From: an uncultured Alphaproteobacteria bacterium
GTDB taxonomy: Bacteria > Pseudomonadota > Alphaproteobacteria > HIMB59
Reading direction: 5' to 3'
Assembly (NCBI GenBank): GCA_902617515.1
Contig: CACMWX010000003.1
Span: 16,886 to 80,885, forward strand
DNA length: 64,000 nt
Shown here: one piece after another, positions 18,232 through 28,808 of the stretch
Position numbering within the stretch: position 1 is the first letter of the stretch
Layout: the number at the start of each line of letters is the position of its first letter
The notes under the pieces: model-generated
Database searches by the model: none
Seen by the model: only the letters and a program-made list of their open reading frames with translations
What the model was told of the DNA's origin: nothing
Made by a program: the position numbers and the translations under genes

Positions 18232-18933
18232 ATGTTAAGTGTAATAGATATTTCTAAAAATTTTGGCGATTTTACTGCCATTAATAAACTCTCTTTTGAG
18301 GTCAAAGTTGGTGATGTGATGGGGTTCCTTGGACCTAATGGTGCTGGCAAAACGACTTCCATGAGGGTAATAACTGGTTATCTTAAATCTGACAGTGGAA
18401 ATGTTATCATAAATAATAAGGACATTGAAATAGATCCCATTTACACAAAGTCAATGATTGGCTACTTACCTGAAGGTGTTCCCCTTTATTTAGACTTTTC
18501 GCCATATCTTTACCTAGACTACGTTTGCCAGGTAAGAAATATAAAAAACTCAAAAGCAGCAATCAAAAAAGTAATTAATGATCTGCAACTAGAAGAAGTA
18601 AAAGATGTTCCCATTGAAACTCTATCAAAAGGTTTTAAAAGACGTGTTGGAATTGCACAGGCTCTTATACACAATCCCAAATTACTGATCTTAGATGAGC
18701 CAACTGATGGATTAGATCCCCTTCAAAAATTTGAAGTAAGAAAATTAATTAAAAAATTATCTAAAACAAAAGCAATTATAATTTCTACACACATTCTTGA
18801 TGAAGTCCCAGAGGTTTGTAATAAGTGTCTTATTATTAATGATGGACAAAAAGTCTTTGAGGGAACTCCAGCACAGCTTAAGAAAAAAATTGGTAAATCC
18901 CTAGATGAAAAATTTAGAAAGTTAGTAAGCTAA
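18232..18933 (+). CDS. ABC transporter ATP-binding protein, GldA/CcmA-like
   Basis: Walker A GPNGAGKTTSMRVI; LSKGFKRRVGIAQALIHNPKLLILDEPTDGLDPLQ. Confidence 0.92.
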   Translation: MLSVIDISKNFGDFTAINKLSFEVKVGDVMGFLGPNGAGKTTSMRVITGYLKSDSGNVIINNKDIEIDPIYTKSMIGYLPEGVPLYLDFSPYLYLDYVCQVRNIKNSKAAIKKVINDLQLEEVKDVPIETLSKGFKRRVGIAQALIHNPKLLILDEPTDGLDPLQKFEVRKLIKKLSKTKAIIISTHILDEVPEVCNKCLIINDGQKVFEGTPAQLKKKIGKSLDEKFRKLVS

Positions 18934-19652
18934 TGTTGGCGCTAATTAAAAGAGAACTTAAATTATATTTCATTACTCCTGTTGCCTATATTTTTACTGC
19001 AATATTTATTTTGACCTCTATGTCCTTGACATTTTATTTTGGCTCGTTTTTTTCCTCAGGAGTTGCAGACTTAACGGTTTTTTTTAGTTTTATTCCATGG
19101 GTTTTTATTTTCTTTGTCTCTGCAGTTACTATGAAAAGTTGGTCCGAGGAAAAGAGACTTGGTACTATTGAATTATTAATGACTTTGCCAATTCCTTTGT
19201 GGAAGATAGTGTTGAGTAAATTTTTTGCAACTTGGGCTTTTGTTGTATTCTCTGTTGTTTTGACATTTCCTATTTGGATTACAGTAAATTATCTTGGAAA
19301 CCCTGATAACCTTGTAATTATTGGCCAATATCTTGGTGTTATTATCATGGCAGGTGCTTATGTCTCTCTTGGAATTTTCTTTTCTTCGTTAACTAACAAT
19401 CAAATAATTGCCTTTATTTTATCTATTTTAGTCTCATTTCTTTTTACCATAAGTGGATTTCCTCTTATGATTAATTTTATAACTGGGATTTTACCTATTG
19501 AAATAGTAGAACTCATTTCTAGTTTTAGCTTTTTGACTCACTTCTCAAGTATCCAAACGGGTTTCTTCTCAATTAAAGGATTGTTTTTCTTTTTATCCTT
19601 TATTGCTCTTTGGAATTATTTAACAATTATAAAATTTTTAAATCGAGACTAA
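18933..19652 (+). CDS. ABC-2 type permease, GldF-like
   Basis: Polytopic 239 aa; SWSEEKRLGTIELLMTLPIPLWKIVLSKFFA is typical of ABC-2/GldF permeases. Confidence 0.85.
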   Translation: MLALIKRELKLYFITPVAYIFTAIFILTSMSLTFYFGSFFSSGVADLTVFFSFIPWVFIFFVSAVTMKSWSEEKRLGTIELLMTLPIPLWKIVLSKFFATWAFVVFSVVLTFPIWITVNYLGNPDNLVIIGQYLGVIIMAGAYVSLGIFFSSLTNNQIIAFILSILVSFLFTISGFPLMINFITGILPIEIVELISSFSFLTHFSSIQTGFFSIKGLFFFLSFIALWNYLTIIKFLNRD

Positions 19653-21487
19653 TGAATAAATTTTTACAAAAAAACTATCTTATAGTATCTATACTAAGCA
19701 CTGTTATTTTATTTTTGTCCTTTAATTTTATAATCCAAAAAATCAACTTTAATTTGGGAGTTGATTTTACCTCTACCAAAACTTTTACTCTTTCAAGTGG
19801 TACTAAGAGAGTTATAGACGAAATAGAAGAGCCAATAAAAATTACTTTTGTGTATAGCAGAGACTTGTCTAAAAATATTCCAATTATTCAAAATTACGCT
19901 AATCAAGTTCAAGGTCTATTAAACAGATATTCAGATCTAGCCTCAGGTAAAATTGAATTAAACTTTATTGAACCAGAGCCTTATTCAGATGATGAAGATT
20001 ATGTAAATAGATATGGTGTGCAGGGTTTTCCTATAGATCAAGAAGGGTCCAAAGTATATTTTGGATTAATTGCTTCAAATACAACAGATGACATAGAAAC
20101 TGTTCCCTTTTTTGATCCCTCAAAAGCTGGCACATTAGAAAAACAATTAACTGACATTGTATACAAACTTAATAGATCAAAAAAACCAATGATTGGTTTT
20201 TTATCATGGGTGGACACTACACCACCAATGATGCCAAATAATCAACTTGGACAAGGAGAATACACAATACTTGAGGAGCTTAGTTATTTTTATGATTTTG
20301 AGTTTTTAGATACAGACATAGAGAGTTTTGAGGGTATAGACTTATTAATAGTTTATCACCCCTCTGATATTAGTGACAAAACTGAATATGCAGTTGAACA
20401 ATTTATCTTGAATGGGGGAAAATCAGTTATTTTTGTTGATCCATTTTTTGAGAAAAATGACCATTCAAATAAATCATCAAATTTAGAAAATGTCTTAAAA
20501 ACCCTCAATATTAACTATAATAGCAATGTTATTTTAGATGGTGCTCAAGCAACAAGACTGCAAACACAACAAAACATAACTGAAAATACATCTTTGCAAA
20601 CTATGTTGAAATTGAATTGGCCTGAAGTCAGAGGACAGTTCATCAATCAAGCTGAAGAAATTGGAGACGGTTTATCTTTAATTAGACTTGTGTCTCCGGG
20701 TGGTCTTTCCCCATTAAATGATGAAAGTGAAATTTCTTACACTCCTATTATGTCCTCCAGTGAGGTAACAATGGATTTACCTATGAAAGAGGTACATGAT
20801 CCAATTAAGCTCATTAATAATTTTCAGCCAACAGGTATTAGCTATGACTTTGGTGTAAAATTAAGTGGTATCGCAAAAAGTAATTTTAATGATTTTGAAT
20901 TTAAAAATGATAATCATTTAGAAATATCCTCAAAAAATATAAATGTGGTAGTTTTCAGTGACGCTGATTTTATAAGAAATGCTTTTTGGGCAAGAATTCA
21001 AAAGTTTTTAGATACCAATGTAATAGAGGCGACATCTGATAATGGAAGTTTAGTTACAAATGTGTTTGACTCAATGACAGGTTATGATGAATTTATTGAT
21101 CTGAGAAACAAAGAAGCTCCATTTAGACCGTTTGTTGTAGTTCAAAAACTTCAAGCAGAAGCAGAACAGATGTATCTAGGACAAGAACAGCAATTACAAG
21201 CTCAACTTGATAATACATTAAATCAAATTCAAAATTTATCAGGCGGTAGAGATGTAGAAAGTGTCAATTTATCTGACAAACAATTAATGGAATTGGCAAA
21301 TTTTCAATTACAAGTAGAAAATACTCGTAAACAACTAAGAGAAGTTAGAAGAAATTTAAGTAAAGACATAGATCGATTAGCAAATCAAATAAACATATTA
21401 AATACTTTTTTAATCCCTGTTCTTTTAATTCTACTAATGTTTTTTATTCCAAGACAACTCGGTATCAGAAAAAGAAAAAGCAGATAA
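19652..21487 (+). CDS. GldG-like ABC-type uncharacterised transport system component
   Basis: The ORF is given from 19610, but ATG 19652 (overlapping the previous stop) is more likely. N- and C-terminal TM segments, VDFTSTKTFTLSSGTKRVIDEIEEPIKITFVYSRDL; GldG-type extracytoplasmic domain. Confidence 0.82.
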   Translation: MNKFLQKNYLIVSILSTVILFLSFNFIIQKINFNLGVDFTSTKTFTLSSGTKRVIDEIEEPIKITFVYSRDLSKNIPIIQNYANQVQGLLNRYSDLASGKIELNFIEPEPYSDDEDYVNRYGVQGFPIDQEGSKVYFGLIASNTTDDIETVPFFDPSKAGTLEKQLTDIVYKLNRSKKPMIGFLSWVDTTPPMMPNNQLGQGEYTILEELSYFYDFEFLDTDIESFEGIDLLIVYHPSDISDKTEYAVEQFILNGGKSVIFVDPFFEKNDHSNKSSNLENVLKTLNINYNSNVILDGAQATRLQTQQNITENTSLQTMLKLNWPEVRGQFINQAEEIGDGLSLIRLVSPGGLSPLNDESEISYTPIMSSSEVTMDLPMKEVHDPIKLINNFQPTGISYDFGVKLSGIAKSNFNDFEFKNDNHLEISSKNINVVVFSDADFIRNAFWARIQKFLDTNVIEATSDNGSLVTNVFDSMTGYDEFIDLRNKEAPFRPFVVVQKLQAEAEQMYLGQEQQLQAQLDNTLNQIQNLSGGRDVESVNLSDKQLMELANFQLQVENTRKQLREVRRNLSKDIDRLANQINILNTFLIPVLLILLMFFIPRQLGIRKRKSR

Positions 21488-22492
21488 ATGTATATTAAAA
21501 ATTTAAAAATATTGGTTTTACTATCTTTTGGATTTTTAATTATTGCCCTTGGTATGTATTTTGATGGCAAAAATATCTCTAACAAGTCATCATCTGAAGT
21601 ATTATTTCCTAGTTTTGATGATGTTTTACCAGAAATAGCATACATTGAATTTTCTAATCAAAATGGAAAATCTGTTATTGAAATCATTGATAATCAATGG
21701 CTTATTTCAAGCTCAAATAATTTTCCGGCAAATACTGAGCTTTTAAGTAGGTTTTTTATTCAACTTCGTGAAGCAAATATTTTAGATGCTAAAACTAATC
21801 GTGAAGATCTTTTATACAAATTGGGTCTAGATGATGAAAATAAAATGCAATTAATATTAAAATCTGAAGACGATGTAGTATTGTATTCACTAGATATTGG
21901 TATTTATAATTATAATATCCCAGGATCTTACATAAAGGCTCCTGAGTCTAATCAATCTTATCTGGTTTCAACAAACTTAAGCGCCGATGTATCTGATTTC
22001 TACTGGGTGCCCACCGATTTAATAAATATTGGTAAATCTCAAATTCAATCAATTCAAATTTATAATCAAAATATGATTAACTTAAGTGTCAAAGAAGGAG
22101 AGCTGAAACATACAAATTTGACCTCTCAATTTAATGAAATTGATAATGATAAAATTGTTGATGCTCAAAATATATTAACTGATCTTCAACATAATGGCTT
22201 TATACTTAAGACAGAATTACCTAACTCTCCAGATTTAAAAGCTAGGTTTACACTCAATAATGGAACTATAATTTTTGTAAATCTTTACGATATTGAGGGT
22301 AAAGGTGTTCACACTACTTTTGATTGGAATTATGTCGATGATAAAGTTCAAATATCAAAGTTTATAGATCCATTGCTAGATGGAAATCAAATACAAGTTA
22401 GTTCGGTTGCTTTTTTAAATAATTTTGCTTTTAGCGTTCCTCAAATATTTTTTGATACATTGAATATAAAATTAAGAGAAAAAACCAAATAA
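21488..22492 (+). CDS. DUF4340-like membrane-anchored protein
   Basis: Single N-terminal TM, then IEIIDNQWLISSSNNFPANTELLSRFFIQLREANILDAKTNREDLLYKLGLDD, typical of DUF4340 proteins encoded next to GldG-like genes. Confidence 0.72.
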   Translation: MYIKNLKILVLLSFGFLIIALGMYFDGKNISNKSSSEVLFPSFDDVLPEIAYIEFSNQNGKSVIEIIDNQWLISSSNNFPANTELLSRFFIQLREANILDAKTNREDLLYKLGLDDENKMQLILKSEDDVVLYSLDIGIYNYNIPGSYIKAPESNQSYLVSTNLSADVSDFYWVPTDLINIGKSQIQSIQIYNQNMINLSVKEGELKHTNLTSQFNEIDNDKIVDAQNILTDLQHNGFILKTELPNSPDLKARFTLNNGTIIFVNLYDIEGKGVHTTFDWNYVDDKVQISKFIDPLLDGNQIQVSSVAFLNNFAFSVPQIFFDTLNIKLREKTK

Positions 22493-23446
22493 TTATTTAA
22501 TTTCTCCAATTTCAAACTTCATTTGATGTTTATAAATTTGTGATGGGTTTAATTGTGTTGAAGGAAATTTTCGATTATTGGGTGCGTTTGGAAAACCCTG
22601 AGTTTCAAAACACATACCTTGATATTTTTTAATTTTAATACGATTACTGGAATATTTTAAATGCTGACCAGTATAAAATTGAACACCAGGTTGATTTGAA
22701 AAAATTTTTAGGGATAAATTGCTTTTTGGTGATTGTATTTTAGCTGCAAACTTAGAATTTTTTTTTATGATGAAATTTTCATCAAATCCCTTGAATTTAT
22801 TAGTAAATTTATCGCGTATCCTAGTTAATTTTTTAAAATCAAAACGTGTTCCTTTTACATTCATTACCCTACCAGTAGGTATATTTTCAGAGTCATTTTC
22901 TAAGTACTGATTTGAATTGATTTGGACGTGGTGATCAAAAATATCTTTTTTAATTTTATTTAAATTCCAATAGGCGTGATTTACCAAATTAACGTGAGTA
23001 GTTTTTGATGTTTGTGCACTTATATTGATTTTTAGAGTCGAATTTGCAATTGAGTAATCACAACTGGAATATAATTCTCCTGGGAAACCCTGATCTTTAT
23101 CTGGTGATATACAATAATAGCTAATATGAGATTTGGAGAAGCTCTTAACTTGCCAAATTTTTGAGTCAAACCCTTTTTTACCACCATGTAGTATATTTTT
23201 TCCCTCATTTCTAGTTAATTTGTATTTTACTCCTTTGATCTGAAATTGAGCTTTTTTTATTCTATTTGCATACCTACCACATGTTGCGCCTAAGTAATTT
23301 TTATTATTTTTATATGATGAGATATTTCCTAAATTTAGAATTAAATTGATTTTTTTCTTTTTATAAAAAACTTCAAATAATGTAGCACCAATATTGAGAG
23401 TCTTAACTCTTAAAAACTTATTTTCAATTGTGTGCGATTTAATCAT
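22493..23446 (-). CDS. galM: Aldose 1-epimerase
   Basis: LGATCGRYANRIKKAQF...NILHGGKKGFDSKIWQ...VNLVNHAYWNLN...GVQFYTGQHL...CFETQGFPNAPN. Confidence 0.92.
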   Translation of the reverse strand: MIKSHTIENKFLRVKTLNIGATLFEVFYKKKKINLILNLGNISSYKNNKNYLGATCGRYANRIKKAQFQIKGVKYKLTRNEGKNILHGGKKGFDSKIWQVKSFSKSHISYYCISPDKDQGFPGELYSSCDYSIANSTLKINISAQTSKTTHVNLVNHAYWNLNKIKKDIFDHHVQINSNQYLENDSENIPTGRVMNVKGTRFDFKKLTRIRDKFTNKFKGFDENFIIKKNSKFAAKIQSPKSNLSLKIFSNQPGVQFYTGQHLKYSSNRIKIKKYQGMCFETQGFPNAPNNRKFPSTQLNPSQIYKHQMKFEIGEIK

Positions 23447-23452
23447 GAATAG

Positions 23453-24283
23453 TTAAATTTTTGAAATATTCTCTAAAACTTTTTTTGTTACTTCTTTTAA
23501 TCTTGGAATAGTTGAATTGATTAATTTAATACGGTCATAAGTATTTGGATCTTTTGCAATTTCCCCTCTTAAAGTATCGCCAAAAGTTTTTCTGAGTTCA
23601 GTGCCGATATTAAACTTACAAACATTCGTTGTATTTGCTATCGTTCTTTTAAGTGTATCGTCGATACCGCTACTTCCGTGCAGCACCAATGGTACTTCGG
23701 TTAAGGTTTCTATCTTCTTTATGACTTGCATATCAATAGAAGAGGATTTGTTTGTCTGTAAGTGTACGTTTCCTGCACTGATGGCCATTGCATCACATTT
23801 GGTTAATTCAGCAAATGTCTTCGCTTCTTCTGGATCTGTGCTTTGTGACTTAGCACCATCATTGTAACCAACAAATCCAATTTCTCCCTCAACGGAAATA
23901 TTTTGTTTATGAGCTAATTCAACGATTTCACTTGTTTTATCAACGTTTTCGTTAAGTGAAAGCTTGGATCCATCAAACATTACAGATGTGAATCCGTTGT
24001 CAATTGCCTGTAAACACTCTTCTTTCGTATAGCCATGATCTAAATGACAAACTATTGGACTAGATGATTGCTCAGCCAAGTATCTAAACATTTTACCTAA
24101 AACTGGTAGAGGTGTATTTGCTCTACAACCTGGTCCTGCTTGAAGAATGACAGGTACCTTGAGCTCTTCGGCTGTTTCTGCATAACATCTTGCATCTTCC
24201 CAACCTAATACTACTAATCCTGCAACGGCATAATTATTTTTTTTTGCTTCTTGTAAAACTTCTGAAAGGCTAGCTATCGTCAT
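23453..24283 (-). CDS. Class II fructose-bisphosphate/ketose-bisphosphate aldolase (IolJ-type role plausible)
   Basis: VCHLDHGYTKEECLQAIDNGFTSVMFDGSKL; VEGEIGFVGY; VPLVLHGSSGIDDTLKRTIANTTNVCKFNIGTELR. Confidence 0.92.
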   Translation of the reverse strand: MTIASLSEVLQEAKKNNYAVAGLVVLGWEDARCYAETAEELKVPVILQAGPGCRANTPLPVLGKMFRYLAEQSSSPIVCHLDHGYTKEECLQAIDNGFTSVMFDGSKLSLNENVDKTSEIVELAHKQNISVEGEIGFVGYNDGAKSQSTDPEEAKTFAELTKCDAMAISAGNVHLQTNKSSSIDMQVIKKIETLTEVPLVLHGSSGIDDTLKRTIANTTNVCKFNIGTELRKTFGDTLRGEIAKDPNTYDRIKLINSTIPRLKEVTKKVLENISKI

Positions 24284-25122
24284 TTATATTTTGCTATCAT
24301 ATCCTTAATACCTGGGATTGTTTCTAATTGGTAAGCATGAGTTTTTTGGAAAGATTGAATAAGTGATCTTTGAGAAAGACCTACTAGGATTGTAAAATAA
24401 TACATCTCATATCCTGGGGCAACCACACATGGATGATATCCTTTATTAATTGCAATAGTAGAGCCATTAAAAAGTTGATAACCGTGACCCTCTTTTTCAT
24501 CTTCTGATTGCATAATTTGAACACCAAAACCATGTCCAGGTTTAAATCGATAATTATAAACTTCATCATGACGAGTTTCTTGAGGGAGATCATCTGTGTC
24601 GTGTTTGTGAGGAGGGAAGCCTGACCACCCTCCAGCGCCAACAGTATATAATTCATTTACTAATAATCGACCAACTTGATCATGATGTTTCGCACCTAAG
24701 ATATGTTTAATTTTTCTGTGAGTTTTAGTATCGTCTGAGCCGTATTGAACAACATCTAGTTCTTCTTTTAAAACGAGAAATGGCTCTAATTTTTTTTCAT
24801 AAATTCCACCAGCTATGAAACACTCAGAGGAGTTAGATAAACAAGTTATTTTACATTTTGAATTTGTAGGAATATAACTACCTTCAGGTTCACCATCCCA
24901 TACGTCAGTTGTTCTTTTTCCAATCTGTCCTAACTTATTATCCTCCACGGTAATCTCGACGATACCTGTTGCTGGAACTACGCTACTTTCATGTTTTGAT
25001 AGTTGGTATTCATAAGACTCACCTTTTTTTAAATTGATAATATTAAAATAAACTAAAGGTACTGTTTTATTTGTTTCTCCAAATAAAGCTTGATTTTTAT
25101 TATCTGAATAAGGGATGTGCAT
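24280..25122 (-). CDS. iolB: 5-deoxy-glucuronate isomerase
   Basis: VNELYTVGAGGWSGFPPHKHDTDDLPQETRHDEVYNYRFKPGHGFGVQIM...IAINKGYHPCVVAPGYEMYYFTILVG is characteristic of IolB. Confidence 0.93.
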   Translation of the reverse strand: MHIPYSDNKNQALFGETNKTVPLVYFNIINLKKGESYEYQLSKHESSVVPATGIVEITVEDNKLGQIGKRTTDVWDGEPEGSYIPTNSKCKITCLSNSSECFIAGGIYEKKLEPFLVLKEELDVVQYGSDDTKTHRKIKHILGAKHHDQVGRLLVNELYTVGAGGWSGFPPHKHDTDDLPQETRHDEVYNYRFKPGHGFGVQIMQSEDEKEGHGYQLFNGSTIAINKGYHPCVVAPGYEMYYFTILVGLSQRSLIQSFQKTHAYQLETIPGIKDMIAKYK

Positions 25123-26085
25123 CTATGACTCCTTTTGATTTTGGTTAATAAATTTTTCTAATTCCTGATTATTGGGCATAGCAGAGGAACATCCTACTCT
25201 TGTTACTACTATTGCAGCATTTGCGGAACCCCGAATTACTGCATCCTCTAAACTAAGGCCATTGTATAGGGAGCTTATAAAACCTCCATTGAACGCGTCA
25301 CCTGCACCCGTTGGTTTAATAGCTTCGACATTAAATGTCCCGTATTGGCTCTCATTTTCTTTAGTAAATACTTTGGATCCCTCTTCACCCATTTTATAGA
25401 CAATTACTGATGGTTTTTTTTTAATATACATTTTTGCTAATTCAAGTCCATTTGTGGAATTATCAGCCACATTAAATTCTAAATCGTTTCCAATGATTAT
25501 ATCCATTTCATTCATAATTTCTTTATATACATCTGATTTAATTGTATCAGACTCCCAATTGTAAGGCCGATAATCAAGATCGATTATTAATGGTATCTTG
25601 AGATCTGAAGTTAGTTTTGAGGCAACCAAAACAGCATTCCTTGAAGGTTCTCCTGAAAGCGCAGTTCCAGAGATGAATACTGCAGAGTAATTATTGAAGT
25701 TAATTTTATTAATATCCTCTTTATTAAGTTGCAGGTCGCAAGGATTACTTCTGTAAAGAATAGATTGATTATTTTTTAAAATAGTTTCAACAACAGCTAT
25801 TTGTGTTTGAAAGGATTTATTGACTTTCCTGCAGTGTTCTACACCAACTTTGAATTCATTAAGTTTATTAATAATATATTCTCCGATTGCATCGTCAGAT
25901 ACACAAGTAAGTAAATCAGTGCTGACACCCAAGTTCGATAGAGCAACACAAGTATTTGCCGCCGAGCCTCCTAAATGAGAGGAAAAGTTATTTACATCAG
26001 AGATTTTTGTACCGGGTGGCTCTGGGTAAATATCTAATCCAGCTCTCCCTATTACAAGAATTTTTTTCGTATTATCAAATTTCAT
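25123..26085 (-). CDS. iolC: 5-dehydro-2-deoxygluconokinase-like PfkB kinase
   Basis: GRAGLDIYPEPPG...FSSHLGGSAANTCVALSNLG...IIDLDYRPYNW...PTGAGDAFNGGFI; adjacent to iolB. Confidence 0.85.
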   Translation of the reverse strand: MKFDNTKKILVIGRAGLDIYPEPPGTKISDVNNFSSHLGGSAANTCVALSNLGVSTDLLTCVSDDAIGEYIINKLNEFKVGVEHCRKVNKSFQTQIAVVETILKNNQSILYRSNPCDLQLNKEDINKINFNNYSAVFISGTALSGEPSRNAVLVASKLTSDLKIPLIIDLDYRPYNWESDTIKSDVYKEIMNEMDIIIGNDLEFNVADNSTNGLELAKMYIKKKPSVIVYKMGEEGSKVFTKENESQYGTFNVEAIKPTGAGDAFNGGFISSLYNGLSLEDAVIRGSANAAIVVTRVGCSSAMPNNQELEKFINQNQKES

Positions 26086-26119
26086 TTAATGAAAATTAAG
26101 TCTAGAGGAATTATTGTAA

Positions 26120-27277
26120 TTACTTAAGAATTTTTTGTATTTCCTCTAGTGAAAAATAATCTGCCTTTTTAAAAGTAGTCTTTATCTCTTGGGGTGTTTT
26201 GGTGTCTGCTGCCTTCATTGTTGATTGAATAATATCCAAAACATGTAACGATAACTCTCCGCTACATCTGTGCTCAAGATCATTATCAATACAGTATGCC
26301 ATTTCAGCTAATCCAACTCCACGGTAGTTCGCATTAGTTGGCGACTCATTAGCCCTACCGCTGTGAGATGTAATATTAATTTTACCAAGGGGCATGTCAT
26401 CAGTTTTGTGCTCTTGCCAGACTCCACTGTCATCTGTGCTTGTGTATACTGAACCTCCAAACATATTTGGATCAGGCACAATCATAGAGCCTTTATCGCC
26501 GTAAAGCTCGATGTGATTACGTTGATGAGCTACAACATCAAACGATAGAGTTATTTGAATTAGAGCGCCAGTATGAAATTCTAAATTAACTAAATAGCTA
26601 GTTTGACATTCCACATCAAACTCCTGGTCTTTTTTTGGACCTATGCCTATCACTCTTTTATTGAAAACTTTAGTAGAAATTCCGTGAACACTTTTAGCGG
26701 GGCCAAGTAAATTTACTAAAGCTGTTAAATAGTATGGTCCCATATCTATAACTGGGCCACCTTCGTTATCGGCAAACCATGGTTCAGGATTAGGGTGGTA
26801 AGATTGGACTCCTGGGTAAGCAAAGATAGCGTTTCCAAGTCTGACATTTCCAATTTTATTTTCATTTATTAATTCGATTGATTTTTGAATTCCACCACCA
26901 AGAAACGTATCAGGAGCATTTCCTATATACAGATTTTTAGACTTTGAAATTTCTAGTAATTTTTCACCATCAGAAAAATTCACAGCCATAGGTTTCTCAC
27001 TGTAAACATGTTTGCCGCTCTCCAATGAATTTTTAGCAACTTCATAGTGAGCTTTTGGAATTGTAAGGTTTAAAATAATTTCAATTTCAGGATCATTTAA
27101 TAATTCATCAACTGTGCAAGAAATAATGTTATAGTCTTGTGCACACTTATTTGATGCTTCCTTATTTAAATCAGCGCATTTAATTATTTTAAAATTGTTA
27201 AAGTATTCATGACCTCGAAAATAAGTTTCAGAAATATGACCACAGCCAATCAAACCAACATTAAAAACTTTATTCAT
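26120..27277 (-). CDS. Gfo/Idh/MocA family oxidoreductase
   Basis: VGLIGCGHISETYFRG; GKHVYSEKPMAVNFSDGEKLLEISKS; GGPVIDMGPYYLTALVNLLGP. Confidence 0.93.
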   Translation of the reverse strand: MNKVFNVGLIGCGHISETYFRGHEYFNNFKIIKCADLNKEASNKCAQDYNIISCTVDELLNDPEIEIILNLTIPKAHYEVAKNSLESGKHVYSEKPMAVNFSDGEKLLEISKSKNLYIGNAPDTFLGGGIQKSIELINENKIGNVRLGNAIFAYPGVQSYHPNPEPWFADNEGGPVIDMGPYYLTALVNLLGPAKSVHGISTKVFNKRVIGIGPKKDQEFDVECQTSYLVNLEFHTGALIQITLSFDVVAHQRNHIELYGDKGSMIVPDPNMFGGSVYTSTDDSGVWQEHKTDDMPLGKINITSHSGRANESPTNANYRGVGLAEMAYCIDNDLEHRCSGELSLHVLDIIQSTMKAADTKTPQEIKTTFKKADYFSLEEIQKILK

Positions 27278-27286
27278 GAGTAATGG

Positions 27287-28744
27287 CTATTTGTCTAAGC
27301 CGCACATATTGATGTATTTGATTTCAAGAAAGTCATCTACACCATACTTAGAGCCCTCTCTACCGAGACCAGACTCTTTAATTCCTCCAAATGGCGCTTC
27401 TGCCTTTGAAGTTAAACCTGTATTTACACCTACCATGCCATACTCAAGTGCTTCAGCCACTCTCCAAATTCTGCCTATATCTCTTGAATAAAAATATGAC
27501 GCAAGACCAAAAGGAGAGTTATTAGCTAATTCTATGACTTCATTTTCATCTTTAAACTTATAAATGGGAGCTACCGGACCAAATGTTTCTTCGGTTGTTA
27601 TTTTTGCTTCAGAACTAACACCTGTTAAAATAGTAGGCTGATAGAAGTTCATTCCTAAAGCGTGTCTAGAACCTCCAATTGCTACCTTAGCTCCATATTG
27701 GATTGCATCCTCAACATGCTCTTCAACTTTAGTTAATGAGTGTTCATCAATCATTGGGCCTGAGGAGTTTTCCTCATTTAAGCCATCTCCAACTTTCATT
27801 TTTGAGACCTCTTCAATAAATTTTTTACAAAATTCTTCGTGCACTTTTTCTTGTACATATATTCTATTAGCACAAACACATGTTTGCCCTGTATTTCTAA
27901 ACTTACTTTGCATTGCTCCAGCAACAGCATCATTAATATTTGCGTCATTGAAAACTATAAATGGAGCATGTCCTCCAAGCTCCATAGAAACTTTTTTTAC
28001 AGTGCCGGAACACTTTTGAAGGAGAATTTTTCCTATTTCAGTAGATCCTGTAAAGGATAATTTTCTGACAATTGGATTAGTAGCTAATTCATCTCCAATC
28101 TCTGAAGCCTTACCGGTTATGACGTTAAGAGTTCCTTTTGGAAAGCCTGCCTCTTCTGCTAATGCAGCTAAAGCTAAAGCAGAGAAAGGAGTTTGACTTG
28201 CAGGTTTTATTACAACTGGACAACCTACTGCTAGGGCTGGAGCACACTTTCTAGTAATCATCGCATTTGGAAAATTCCAAGGTGTAATAGAAGCGACTAC
28301 ACCGACAGGTTGTTTCAATACTACTATTCTTCGATCAGTCATCGGATCAGGTATTGTATCTCCATATACTCTTTTTGCTTCCTCGGAAAACCATTCTATA
28401 AACGAAGCTCCATAACCAATTTCACCTCTTGACTCATTTATTGGTTTACCTTGCTCAATAGTCATGATTTGAGCAAGTTCTTCTTTATTTTTGATAATTA
28501 ATTCAAACCACTTACGTAAAATATCTGATCTTTGACGTGCAGATTTTGCTTTCCAATCTGGCCAAGCTTTGTTTGCTGCTTCAATAGCTTTTTTTGTTTC
28601 GGATGCACCACATTTTGGCACAGTTCCAATTTCTTTAAGATTTGCGGGATTATTTACTGAAATAGTATCTCCAGAGTCAGCTGTAATCCATTTACCGTCT
28701 ATATAATTTTTATCTCTAAAAAGTTTAAAGTCCTTAATATTCAT
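27287..28744 (-). CDS. NAD(P)-dependent aldehyde dehydrogenase, succinate-semialdehyde dehydrogenase (GabD)-like
   Basis: ITPWNFPNAMITRKCAPALAVGCPVVIKPA; MELGGHAPFIVFNDA; FRNTGQTCVCANRIYVQ; PFGGIKESGLGREGSKYGVDDFLEIKYI. Confidence 0.93.
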   Translation of the reverse strand: MNIKDFKLFRDKNYIDGKWITADSGDTISVNNPANLKEIGTVPKCGASETKKAIEAANKAWPDWKAKSARQRSDILRKWFELIIKNKEELAQIMTIEQGKPINESRGEIGYGASFIEWFSEEAKRVYGDTIPDPMTDRRIVVLKQPVGVVASITPWNFPNAMITRKCAPALAVGCPVVIKPASQTPFSALALAALAEEAGFPKGTLNVITGKASEIGDELATNPIVRKLSFTGSTEIGKILLQKCSGTVKKVSMELGGHAPFIVFNDANINDAVAGAMQSKFRNTGQTCVCANRIYVQEKVHEEFCKKFIEEVSKMKVGDGLNEENSSGPMIDEHSLTKVEEHVEDAIQYGAKVAIGGSRHALGMNFYQPTILTGVSSEAKITTEETFGPVAPIYKFKDENEVIELANNSPFGLASYFYSRDIGRIWRVAEALEYGMVGVNTGLTSKAEAPFGGIKESGLGREGSKYGVDDFLEIKYINMCGLDK

Positions 28745-28808
28745 AATTTAATACTAACAGTTTTAAATACCTTTCTGTAGTGACATTTTGTTTCCAAATA
28801 TATTAAAA

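Noticed and set aside
24384-24656. 90-aa minus-strand ORF
   Set aside because: Alternative frame inside iolB.
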